From Homalodisca vitripennis (taxonomy: Eukaryota; Arthropoda; Insecta; Hemiptera; Cicadellidae), in the NCBI RefSeq assembly GCF_021130785.1, contig NC_060213.1, positions 129,966,001 to 130,030,000 on the forward strand: a DNA stretch of 64,000 nt. The letters are read 5' to 3'. Below the pieces are notes generated by a model that was not told where the DNA came from, made no database searches, and saw nothing but the letters and a program-made list of their open reading frames with translations. Numbering within the stretch: the stretch's first letter is position 1; every line of letters begins with the position of its first letter. A program made the translations under genes and the position numbers. This document shows, one piece after another, positions 47,223 to 57,378 of this stretch.

Positions 47223-47640
47223 GAGGACATTGCAGAGGAGGGCAATGACACATCAATCACAACTGCCGACAACACACCTAAAACAGGAACGGATCCTCCT
47301 CGAAAATTGACGAAGAAGAGGAAAGCTTCAATTGTGGATGAAGCTTATCAAGTAATGAAAAAAGTGTCTAGCCAGTTAAAATCAGCCAGGAATTGAAGAC
47401 GAGTTTGATATCTTTGGAAAAAAAACGTTGCGTGTCAATTACGAAAACTTAAAAACTCTCGGGACCAAGCACTTGCAAAACACAGGATTAATACCATTTT
47501 GTTCGAAATGGAACTTAAAACAGTTACCGATGGGTCCAGAGACATCAAGATCAACCAGTGCATCTTCCTACATTCCAGTCATACGATCCATTAACATCTA
47601 ATGAAATCCAATCATCCATCAACGCTGCAAGTCCCATTTC
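47223..47640 (+). pseudogene. Harbinger B MADF partner protein, exon 2
   Basis: After acceptor TTTATTTTTAG the frame continues in phase 0: EDIAEEGNDTSITTADNTPK, RKLTKKRKASIVDEAYQVMK, then, after a shift, DEFDIFGKNVACQLRKLKNS and a C-terminal helix. The 1.5-kb intron between the exons contains the antisense catalytic exon of the transposase. Confidence 0.65.
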
Positions 47641-47953
47641 TGCTGAGTGGGCTCCTCAACATGACGAGTACAATGATGCTTATTGTGATAAAATTATTCA
47701 ATCTATAGGTTTATCATCAAAAAGTAACTAAAATTTCTATGGAAAATAAAGCTGTTTTGATTTTATTTGTATTATTTATGTATGTAATTAAACTTTGAGT
47801 GAAATATTCACTAAGTTTCTTTAAACCAACCCATTTCCAAAACAAACTATTATTACTAACAGCATAAATATAACCAATCACATATGTATTTGATTTTTGG
47901 ATATGGAAGGAGGCAATCATGGGACACTTGGTTATATACAAGTATTCACTTAC

Positions 47954-48350
47954 CTTTATATTATCCTTCAACTCATCAATCAAAGCTGCACAAACTTCAG
48001 GTATTATTCCAGAAATTGTAGATTTTGACACTTTAAACAGGTAACTGAGACTAGAGTAAGAGTCTCCACTGGCCAAGTATCTCAAGGTCACTGCAAGTCT
48101 TTCTCGTGCAGGTATTGCTTAGCCTGTAATTGGTGTCTTGTCTCGCAATTTTAGGTCCAATAGCTGTGAGAAGGTTTTCAAAGTCGTTACTTGTCATCCT
48201 CAAGAAGTTTTAACGCTGCCGTCACACCTCAACTCTCTTGACAATGGATTAATATCGTCCTGATTTAAATCTGAAAGTAAGTCACTTCCACTATACACAG
48301 ATCTGGCCCTAAGGGAAGGCCTTACCCAATATCTCTTTGGTCTTTTCTTT
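47954..48350 (-). pseudogene. Harbinger B transposase, N-terminal exon
   Basis: KKRPKRYWVRPSLRARSVYS, MTSNDFENLLTAIGPKIARQ, then TLRYLASGDSYSSLSYLFKV and SKSTISGIIPEVCAALIDEL, the helix-turn-helix of HARBI1-type transposases. Donor AAAG/GTAAGT at 47954, joined by inference to the exon ending at 46763. Frame breaks near 48.12 and 48.2 kb. Confidence 0.75.
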
Positions 48351-48592
48351 TTTACCTATGATGACGCACGACTGCTGCTACCGCCGCAAGTTGCTCGAGT
48401 GTTGACATCTCGGAAATGCAGAATGCAACTAAACGCACCAAAGCGCAAAAATGTTGTCAACACATGTTGATCAGTTTCGGAATTCGCCAACATTTGCTGC
48501 CAGCATTTGCTGCCAGCATTTGTTGATAGCAATGCTGCCAACAAAAGCTGGCCAACATTTTGCTGACAGCATTTGGTGTAAACGCGGCTTTA

Positions 48593-48648
48593 TAGCCCTT
48601 ATAGAGGGCTTCTTAGCCCTAACTTCACCTGGTAAAATAAGACATTCT
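48593..48648 (+). mobile_element. 5S-like SINE, right part with 3' hairpin
   Basis: Continuation of 42920-43095: after the Harbinger B target site come GGGCT-TCTT-AGCCC (perfect hairpin), TAACTTCACCTGGTAAAATA and AGACATTC. The hairpin plus TAACTTCxCCTG matches the 3' end of the LINE at 35962-37262. Confidence 0.7.
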
Positions 48649-48775
48649 TTACTTTTTTTTATGTTGTTTTGCTGAATTTTGTTTACTGTTTTTTTTTTCA
48701 CAGAGACAGGTAGAGATTGGATATCTGTTTTTTATACAAAAAAAGTTATTTTTAGTGCCTTTTTTCAAATTTTTA

Positions 48776-49057
48776 TTATTTGTATATATTGTTCTGTAAG
48801 TCATTTTCACTATCTGTGTTCATGTCATCGTCACTTAAACAAAACCAATTGTCTATTTGTGCATCAGATATTTCCATGGTACAATACACTAGAAATAAAA
48901 CCGTAAAATACTTTGGGACGGGTGACATGGAATAACAACACTCAGTACAGTGAACTCGCCATGGTCTAAACACTCATGACAAAGGACCAAGGAACTGTTG
49001 ACATCTAATTTACGTAATTGTTATGAACATAATATTATGTCATAAACCATGAAGGGG
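48776..49057 (-). mobile_element. piggyBac-like element, 5' end with start of transposase
   Basis: TTAA at 49058-49061 preceded by GGGG-type end; the palindrome ACATAATATTATGT lies 17 bp inside (49027-49040). On the minus strand ATG 48877 opens MEISDAQIDNWFCLSDDDMN then TDSENDL, an acidic N-terminus like those of piggyBac transposases, ending in a stop after 33 codons. The rest of the element was not found. Confidence 0.5.
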
Positions 49058-49139
49058 TTAAGTTCATGGCAATAGGCTGCCCCTTAGAAGAAGGGGTGAT
49101 TGGATTTGAATTTTGATATGCTACCAGATACATGAGAAG

Positions 49140-49790
49140 AACCAGATTCTACCTCAATAGAACCATATAAGGTGTGAATTTTTTCAAGAGAGGATTGGTT
49201 CAATGAGCAGAGAACTCTGTCACTGTGCCTTGGAATGAAACACATATGAATCCAGGACAGAGAGCAGAACTAATGTGGGAATGTAAGTAAAACATATAGG
49301 TATGTACTTCTACCTTCCTATGGGTACCCCTTTGTATTTCAGGCAGAAGTTATGGAGTGTGCTCATGAAATTTCGAATAAGGACAAAAAATTCAATATTT
49401 TTATTCACAGCCAAGTGTTCTAAAAGCTCTGTCCTCCTTGGAGTTAAAAACAAGGATATTTTGAAATTGTTGCGTTGCACTCTGCAAGTTTGGACAGGCT
49501 CAAAAATCTCACTCTGTGTTGAGTCCCAGACTAGCTGGAATTAGAGATAGTAAGATCACTAATAAGCTTGTAAATACTGCATCGTCAGCAAAGTTCACGA
49601 GATCTCGGCCATGCTGTGGGATATCAAGGGATTACGCTTGTGAGGTAATCGATTCCTGTACAAGTTCCATAAAAGATGAGATACAACTCCACAGTTCAAG
49701 ATTACCTTCCAAAGACGTTGCCTCTAAGTCACTACGACTGGAGGAATGACAGAGTTTGTTCCAGCGAACTCAGAGTAGGAACATATATGT
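49140..49790 (+). mobile_element. I-like LINE fragment, RNase H region
   Basis: FQAEVMECAHEISNKDKKFN then IFIHSQ, KTRIFEIVALHSASLDRLKN-type LKNLTLC, GIRDSKITNKLVNTASSAKF and TRSRPCCGISRDYACEVIDS follow the order of a LINE RNase H domain (FQAE, then the WVPxHxGIxGNxxAD-like segment). Frameshifted and missing an upstream reverse transcriptase. It lies directly before exon 10 of the KH-like gene. Confidence 0.65.
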
Positions 49791-49861
49791 TAGGCTATTT
49801 CAGATGTAAACTTCTACTTTACGTCAGGTTGGTGGGATTAATTTGTCGGTTTAATTTTCAG

Positions 49862-51230
49862 TACATTGAAGGAAGTGAGGAAACACCAAGCAGTGACGAC
49901 CAGATGAAACAGAGTACTGCAGCAGTACCTCAACTTGCTCCAGTCAGTACACCACCTCAGCATACTGTGACCATTACACAGTCACCGCAGAATACTGCAG
50001 CAGTAGCTCAACCTGCTCCAGTCAGTACACCACCTCAGCATACTGTGACCAGTACACAGTCACCGCAGAATACTGCAGCAGTAGCTCAACCTGCTCCAGT
50101 CAGTACACCACCTCAGCGTAATGTGACCAGTACACAGCCACCTCAGCGTACTGCAGCAGTAGCTCAACCTGCTCCAGTCAGTACACCACCTCAGCGTACT
50201 GTGACCAGTACACAGCCACCTCAGAGTACTGCAGCAGTAGCACAACCTGCTCCAGTCAGTACACCACCACAGCATAATGTGACCAGTACACAGCCACCTC
50301 AGCGTACTGCAGCAGTAGCTCAACTTGCTCCAGTCAGTACACCACCTCAGCGTAATGTGACCAGTACACAGCCACCTCAGCGTACTGCAGCAGTAGCTCA
50401 ACCTGCTCCAGTCAGTACACCACCTCAGTGTAATGTGACCAGTACACATCCACCTCAGCGTACTGCAGCAGTAGCTCAACCTGCTCCAGTCAGTACACCA
50501 CCTCAGCGTAATGTGACCAGTACACAGCCACCTCAGCGTACTGCAGCAGTAGCTCAACTTGCTCCAGTCAGTACACCACCTCAGTGTACTGTGACCAGTA
50601 TACATCCACCTCAGTGTACTGCAGCAGTAGCTCAACCTGCTCCAGTCAGTACACCACCTCAGTGTCCTGTGACCAGTACACATCCACCTCAGTGTACTGC
50701 AGCAGTAGCTCAACTTGCTCCAGTCAGTACACCACCTCAGTGTCCTGTGACCAGTACACATCCACCTCAGTGTACTGCAGCAGTAGCTCAACCTGCTCCA
50801 GTCAGTACACCACCTCAGCGTACTGTGACCAGTACACATCCACCTCAGCGTACTGCAGCAGTAGCTCAACCTGCTCCAGTCAGTACACCACCTCAGTCAG
50901 TACACATCCACCTCAGTGTACTGCAGCAGTAGTCAGTCATCACAGTACTGCAGCAGTAGCTCAACTTGCTCCAGGCAGTAGTACACAGCCACCTCAAGCC
51001 TGTGACCAGTAGTACAGCGCCTCAGCGTACTGCAGCAGTAGCTCAACCTGCTCCAGTCAGTACACCACCTCAGCGTAATGTGACCATTACACAGCCACCT
51101 CAGCGTACTGCAGCAGTAGCTCAACTTGCTCCAGGCAGTACACCACATCAGCGTACTGTGACCAGTACACGGCCACCTCAGCGTACCGCAGCAGACACCA
51201 CTCACAGACATCATCCAACAGCTGCATCAG
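49862..51230 (+). CDS. KH-like gene, exon 10 (paralogue of exon 9 expanded by a minisatellite)
   Basis: Acceptor TTTAATTTTCAG, then YIEGSEETPSSDDQMKQS, then about 16 repeats of a 26-residue unit (TAAVAQPAPVSTPPQRNVTS onward), then HHPTAAS and a donor CATCAG/GTGTGC at 51230/51231. Entry phase 0 and exit phase 1 equal those of exon 9, and the sequence after the donor (GVPVLNLNI) aligns with GQVLNYNLY of exon 9. The array is scrambled at about 50890-50965, giving an in-frame TAG at 50930, so in this allele translation would end there (356 codons). Possibly a disrupted allele or assembly collapse. Confidence 0.6.
49916..51200 (+). repeat. Coding minisatellite, 78-bp unit, about 16 copies
   Basis: The unit encodes TAAVAQPAPVSTPPQRNVTS followed by TQPPQR. 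Twelve complete units run in frame before the scramble at about 50890-50965; three more partial or complete units follow. Each unit itself contains two similar halves (CCAGTACACAGCCACCTCAG and CAGTACACCACCTCAG). Variants Arg/Cys/His and Gln/His repeat in higher-order pairs. Confidence 0.95.
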
Positions 51231-51628
51231 GTGTGCCAGTTTTAAATTTAAACATTTTGCTATAAAAATAATCATTATTAAGTACTTGTTAATACAAAAG
51301 CTACTCAGATTCCAGTAACCAGCAACAAAATGCTGGGTATGACGAATATATAAAACAAACTTGTCACAAGATCTTGAAGAATTGGTTACTCTTTTTGGAT
51401 GAAACAATTTGAGAACTGTTGATACCTTAAAAATATCTTTCAAATGCATATTTGAGAACAGTTTTTGAAAAGTTCATCGAACTGCCTCTTAGTTACAAAA
51501 ATGTAAACACATAATTTAACAGTATTAGCATGTGTAGAACCCATACAATTTTGTTTTAAAATTGTTTACAGTAAAATTTGTGTATAAAGAGGACAATATA
51601 AAGGCATTTTATTAAAATAATCTATTAA

Positions 51629-52419
51629 CCCTTACAACTCGTATGTCAGACGGCATCCGACATTGTTGTGAAGTCACTTTCACTTCATTTTCTGCCAATC
51701 TGCAATGTTTCCATTTAGTACTCTGATCGTACTGCAATTTTCTAAAAACTTGTTTTTCACTGTAAATATGCTGAGATAAATACAAGCTGAGGGGAAAACA
51801 GGTAAAAAATTATGATTGGAAAGGATCACTTTTCCAGCCCCAATGTTAGCCATCAAATGCGGTGATTAAAAAGAAGTTTTATTTCAAATTTAAATTACTT
51901 AAGAGTAAATTTATTAGGCAGCTCTTTAAATTTAAATTTCAAAACTTTTACTCAATTTGCCACTTTGACACTTGGTTCTCAGTGGATTAGGAAAAATAAT
52001 TTACTGAACTTTACATTACTTCTAAGTCAATTAATAATATTAATTTCACACTTTAATTAAATCAGGAGAAATGAAATTCACAATTGTTCATTCAGTCACC
52101 AATCTAATTAAAATAATTGTTAAAATTTAAATAATTTAAGGTGTAAAAATCTCCTGTTAATCATTTGGAAAAGTATTAATGTCTTTTAAGAAAATATTCT
52201 AAATGTGCAACCCACACGACTCCATAGTCCTGAATGTTCACCACATGGTTTGTCTTCACCAGCATTGAATGGCAGCATGGAGAACTTGACTTTTTAAATT
52301 TTATTAATGTTTCATGATTTTTTTTAGATTAGAAAGGGAACCAAAGAGTTTCGCTACTCCATATTCCCTGATAGGGTATGTAATAAACGTCATACAATAA
52401 ACATTGATGTGTCTATATC
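51629..52419. other. TTAA element end and intronic sequence
   Basis: TTAA at 51625-51628 followed by CCCTTACAACTCG and an imperfect 21-bp palindrome (about 51644-51664, arms ATGTC and GACAT). This looks like one end of another piggyBac-like element; no partner end was identified. The remainder is AT-rich. Confidence 0.4.
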
Positions 52420-52832
52420 TTAACCCTCTAAGTGGCGGTAATATGTTGCTGGAATGGCGGGCTATTTTTCAGAGTCAAGCAGGACTATCTTATAATTTAA
52501 AAATAAAATGCAAATTCTAATATGAGCAATGCTTGTTATATATCAATTTTTTTCGTAATAAACTACAGAATAACATAGTATAGTTATGTTTTACATACCT
52601 TAACCTTTTTTTTATGATATCCACACAAATGTTCGAAAAAACGTTTTTTTCTCCACCAAACTTTTCATTTTTACGTTCTGTAACTTTAAAAATGTCATTC
52701 CTAGGAGATTATATTAAATGCAACCTTTATTCACAATTTAATTCTAAACAAAAAACCTTCAATAATATTTTTTTCTATTTACAACACTGAAAAAGTTATA
52801 TGGGAAAACTGAATCAAGAAAAAACACTTTTT

Positions 52833-53015
52833 CTAGTCAGAATCGCTAGAAGTTGCTTGCCTTTTCCTCGGTGTTGTGTAAGGCCTATAAGAGTGCTGGA
52901 GTTTAGGGTAACAAAGAGGGTGAATACCGCAGTTACACCCTGGACACCAATAAACACTTCTTTTTCTTTTCACATTAGGGTCTTTCGCACAAATGATGCA
53001 CACTCTTTGATTCAT
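52833..53015 (-). pseudogene. piggyBac-like transposase, C-terminal Cys-rich domain
   Basis: RVCIICAKDPNVKRKRSVYW then CPGCNCGIHPLCYPKLQHS gives the C-x2-C, C-x2-C, H, C pattern of the cross-brace zinc domain at the end of many piggyBac transposases. It is in a different frame from the N-terminal part, so no fusion protein is expected. Confidence 0.8.
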
Positions 53016-53509
53016 TTCATTTCATTTACCAAAATATGTACCCAATCTTTCAGCCTAGAAAACTGTCGGATTTCACCAGAATTTCTTTTATCTCTTATCT
53101 TTTTAGCAGCATAAAAGTTGGTTTCATTGGTAATGAGATTCCAAATGAAGTCAGTAAAAAATAGATAAAAATAATCAATAGGCCTACCTAAGTTTCTAGG
53201 TGGACAATTTCTGACACCTGGATGTCTCACTCTGAATTTAGCTTCAATATTTTTATTTGGTTCTGGAGGAAACACTCGTACCCAATTACATTGTTGTGGA
53301 ATTCTTTGTACGAGGGGTACACTAGAATCAGATAAACTTGATTCGCTATCACTTGATTCACTTTCACTTGATTCACTTACAATATCTGCTAATGAAATAT
53401 TATCGGGTATCTCTTCGACAGGAAAATCACTTTCTTCATCTGAACTACCTAAACTTTCTTCACCTTGTAATATATCACGTATACTACTACTTCCTAGATT
53501 GACATCCAT
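53012..53509 (-). pseudogene. piggyBac-like transposase, N-terminal part
   Basis: MDVNLGSSSIRDILQGEESL opens an acidic Ser/Glu region. It is followed by WVRVFPPEPNKNIEAKFRVR, HPGVRNCPPRNLGRPIDYFY and LFFTDFIWNLITNETNFYAA, the start of the DDE_Tnp_1_7 domain. It then jumps to the C-terminal part; the catalytic Asp residues are deleted. Confidence 0.8.
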
Positions 53510-53840
53510 TGTAAAATATTCTAAAACACAACACCAAACAAAAACAAACGACCATTACAAGCCAAGAGAAACGAAACAGTCACGTAGGCCTACTCAGCTA
53601 GTTTTGCCACAAGGATTATTTCAGTTAGTACCATTGATTATTTCATCGTGATGTTGATGATACTATATGAAATGTATTTGAAATTTAGTGGTGAACGCAA
53701 CTGTGCAAACTAGGCGTAAAAATAATTATCGGTTGCCTAGCAATAAGCGGCAATGTGAAGCGACTTCTAAGACGTCGCTTGCCACATCACGGCGGCGTAA
53801 ATAGAACGTCTCAGACGTTGCTTGCCACTTAGAGGGTTAA

Positions 53841-56490
53841 GGGGGGCTAACAGCAGAATACTGTTAAAACCTAAATTGAAGACATTTTGTCACACCCTGT
53901 ACATACCAATAAACATAATGTTGAGTTTTTTACACCAAATTTCACAGGTTACATACACCTTTAAAATAAGGTATCACATGATCTATGTCCCCATTTGAAA
54001 ATTTTCCAAAAACGTCCCCTACCCCCCAAAAAGTGCCCTTTTGGGTAATTTTCTGGGTTCAAAATTGTTCACTTATTCTATATAGTCAAAAATGGGGGAA
54101 TGTGTTGAAATGAACTATACAGCTTGGTTTGTTTGGTTGTTATAGATGCTACACGGGTGGTCTGAAACACCCTTGTATACTCCAATCGTACATCTTGTGT
54201 TTCTAACTTTGTGTATGTATTCCAGTATGTAGATACAAGTGGTACTAAACCTGCGTGATGTCTCTCAGTAGCGGCTGAGTATACTGTACGCAACACTCCG
54301 CCAAGTACACGGTAAGTTGTCAACAACTGAATTACGTACAGCCTGTCAATTACAGGTATTAGGATGATCGAACACGGTGGTCCTAATGAATTAAAGAAAC
54401 AATCAAACTCCAGCTAACAAACAACAAAGTGAACCTATTACCGTCTTCCAATGCATTGCCACCTTTACTTGGCCTTCTTGGATTTATTTCATTAAAAATT
54501 CCAACAACACAAGGATTTGCACTGTCTTCAGGTGAATTAAAATCTGAAAACGACATGCAGACATTTCAAAAATGAGTTGAAAACCTACTTACATCATATT
54601 TGTCCATATAAAATTAATGAAAGTCTGAAGTGGTCAAGCCAATGATGAGTGATAACTATGAATTATACTATACCACTTATAGTATTGAGTTTAACAATAC
54701 TTGCCGTTCTAGATTATCATTCTGTAATACAGTATCACATTTTCTTTTCTTTATGTAAGTCCACTCGATTGTTCTGTCAGACAGAGGCTGATATCATACT
54801 TCAAACTGAAGTCTAGTCATTTCTTAGTTTTAGGTGCTAAGAACATTGACTGTACTGGTATATTTGTTCATATTTTATCTTCTTTAATTCAAGGCATTTA
54901 AGATTTGAATAGTTGTCACAAGAAATGCAGAGCAAAAGCTTTTGATTAGCCTAAATCTTACTATTTACTTTTGGTCAGTGACGAGATTAGTAATTCTTAG
55001 ACCTGTTCAGTTTAGTTATGATCTTGCCAGTCAAAATGGACCGTACTGAAATTAGTGAAACTCTGTTACGGAAACAGCCAGAACTAAAAAATCTTGTGCC
55101 GGAAGAATAAAAGAAAAAAAATCATTGGGCCGTATATATTTGAACTATTACTTTTAATGAATTTTATCCAACAGTTCATATACAAACACAAAATTGGGAC
55201 ATGCTATAATTTATTATTATAGTCTTTTCTCATTTTAAAACAATTTCAGATTAACACCTTAATCTTAGAACGCGATTGAAATATATTTGTAGTTAGTTAA
55301 ATGCAATGTGAGTTGTTGTGGGTTATTTTAACCCTATGCACTTGAAGGCAGTATTTATAATCTGTCCTTAGAGCTCGTCTGTTCAGATATACTGGCCAAG
55401 ATACAATACGTCCATAGCTCATAAGGCCAGCACCACTGGCCACTAAAAATAACTCTTATTTTATAATATTCTCTTTGTTTTATAATGAATGGTGAGTGAT
55501 GAAACCTATCGAGCAGCTTTATTTTAAAATAATTTTTAAGTAGAGCAATAAATTTGAAATTAGCCCATAATTCTTCTCCAAACATTGATTGTGCAAATAA
55601 GATAAATGATGCTCAGTGGGCTTATACACTGAAGTGATAGAAGGGGAAAAAATTCTAGAAAATTTTTCTAGAAGACATGTGCTAACTATTCTTGACCACA
55701 TTGGTATGTATGTTTAAAAGTTTTATCCCGTAAAACATTTAAATACTGAGACAAAATGTAAAATAGTTTATTTCTGAGTATAGCATAACTGTAAAGGCTA
55801 CTTTATAACATTTTATTTACATATCTCTGTTAACAATATACATGTAAGAGTTAAATTTCCCAAGCGTATGTTTATCTTTGTATTAGAAATGTATCCTGTA
55901 TAATTTTGTTGGATTTCCTTTATTGAACAGTACAATACTTATAAATACTAAAAGATGTCCAAAAAAGACTTTATTTATTTTTTACAATCATTGGGTAGTA
56001 TGAAAATTATAAAAAGTTAATTTATGAAACAAAAAATTCTAAACAGAGGGTTTTCAACTGAAAAAAAACCAATTTATATAAACATTAGGAAAATTATTGT
56101 CTGGAATTGTTTTTAATTACAAAACAACATTTTACCAGAGTAAAAAAATAAACATGTTTTATTCCTTGATTGATGATGCTACATTCAGAAAATGTAGTTT
56201 GAAATTTAAAGTGATCTTTTTCGGCAAAATGGGGCAGCAGGGGCATGTGATGTCCTGATTGGACCTGCATATAATATAATTATTTAAAGTAACTTTTTAT
56301 ATACTAGAAAATAATATATAAAAAATAGTAATTGATTGCTAGTATTAAGTATAATAATTAACTTAATTGCAATAACAACTCATCTCAAAAATTTTGTGGC
56401 CTCAATTTGGGACTCAGTAATTCTCACTAATAAAAAGTTATATTATTAATAAATGTGTCTATAATAATCTGCTTCTGTGATTAATTGCAG
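53841..56490. other. Long intronic stretch, nothing firmly recognised
   Basis: Last intron of the KH-like gene. Phrases such as CACACCCTGTACATA (53891) and the 53960-54060 block look like old repeat sequence but I cannot place them. Confidence 0.35.
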
Positions 56491-56531
56491 GACGCTTGCC
56501 CTCAATGAAGCAAGATCAGTCGTCTAGTTAA
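56491..56531 (+). CDS. KH-like gene, exon 11 (terminal)
   Basis: Acceptor TTAATTGCAG, phase 1 entry, then RLPSMKQDQSSS and a TAA at 56529-56531. It fits the phase-1 donors of both exon 9 and exon 10. It is short, so the call depends on the splice site and phase. Confidence 0.45.
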
Positions 56532-57378
56532 GGACTTCAACTTCCTTTCTTTGTGGCAATGGGATTCTGAATCCTGTACTTTGTACTGCTATGGACTGTC
56601 AGTTGAAGAATCTGGTCCATTACATGGAGAATACCTGTCCTAGTGGTCAGTCTCTTGAATTCCTGAATTAGTTATGAATGGGAACGTCTTAAGTCTCAAT
56701 CTCTTAGTGATAGTTTGTTTTTTTTCAATTTAAAAATAATATTTTGTAACTAATATTTAAGTATTGTTTCATAACTCTCTATTATAAAATGGACAGTAAA
56801 ACACTTGTAATTGACAAAGATACTGAACAATTTTTTTTGTACTTTCCCCACACTGTTCCCGAGTCACTCCATGTAGTGTAGTGTCTGTAACATACATTGC
56901 AGCTGATGAGTAAATTATGTATTAAGATACAGTATTGTCTAATTAACATATGCAGCGAAATTTAAGTTTTGATACCAGCACATTGGAGTGGATCTTCGGC
57001 ATCAACTAGTGGATGTAGTTCGTGAAAAAATCAGGTAACTAAACCTGCCAAAGTGTAACACTCTTCAAGAAAATTTTTCAATACAACTCTTCTATGTGTA
57101 GATGGGCGATGTCTTTTCTGCGCAATTTTGCTGTAACCTGATTTTTTTGGCCCAAAATAAGTTTACTAGTTGATGTGGGAGATATATCAGAATGCACTTG
57201 TATTAAAAACTAAAATTTTGCAAAAATGTTAGTTATAGATAAACCGCTTGTTAAGAAATCTGCGCATAAACAAATATCTGAGCAATTGTGCACAGGAGGG
57301 GCCCTCCATCAGTGGTGGTGAAGTGGGACAAGTATCTACTCATCTCTGTTTTATTTGAAGGATTAAGATTTTTTTTAA

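Larger units (their letters stand above)
44973..48589. mobile_element. PIF/Harbinger element B, near full length
   Basis: 3617 bp, terminal repeat AGCCGCGTTTACACC at 44973-44987 and inverted at 48575-48589. Flanked by TTA (44970-44972, 48590-48592). The first TTA is also the right-hand duplication of element A. Both ends are packed with variants of TTGCTGCCAACA in both orientations (about 44990-45215 and 48440-48575), likely binding sites. Carries the two Harbinger genes, convergent and overlapping. Confidence 0.92.
52424..53836 (-). mobile_element. Internally deleted piggyBac-like element
   Basis: TTAA at 52420-52423 and 53837-53840; ends CCCTCTAAGTGGC and GCCACTTAGAGGG are perfect inverted repeats. 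The right end has two palindromes: 53758-53780 (near perfect) and AACGTCTCAGACGTT (53805-53819). 1413 bp, about half the size of an autonomous element. Confidence 0.9.
19034..56531 (+). other. Gene span: protein with two tandem Prp5/DDX46-type KH-like domains
   Basis: Eleven exons with canonical splice sites were traced by phase: 19034-19141, 22483-22601, 26620-26724, 29414-29481, 29585-29714, 34776-34880, 37884-37951, 40568-40753, then 41942-42122 (or to its own stop at 42229) or 49862-51230, and 56491-56531. The two domains each run from an acidic lead (KLDVTDLP or YEIKDFPV) through RGKxxExS and NPxL to an IYIKGPHHQSLL or LYLHIQAPDHHSIL strand and a final helix (AVDTVEMLLDEVVKR or AIQAINRLLHEVA). 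This order matches the KH-like C-terminus of DDX46/Prp5, an RNA-binding fold; no helicase motifs are seen in this gene. An RNA-binding role is inferred from the fold. The C-terminal half is Ser/Thr/Pro/Gln-rich. Introns hold most of the window's transposons. The expected protein is roughly 370 residues with the short cassette. Confidence 0.7.

Noticed and set aside
50584..51012. Plus-strand Cys/Ser-rich repeat frame overlapping the minisatellite
   Set aside because: Second frame of the same repeat; the Pro/Thr frame is the one continuous with the spliced exon.
50060..51449. Long minus-strand open frames (Cys/Trp-rich repeats) across 50.06-51.45 kb
   Set aside because: They are the antisense reading of a tandem repeat whose unit is a multiple of three, so any open frame in one unit stays open in all. 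No start or splice context.
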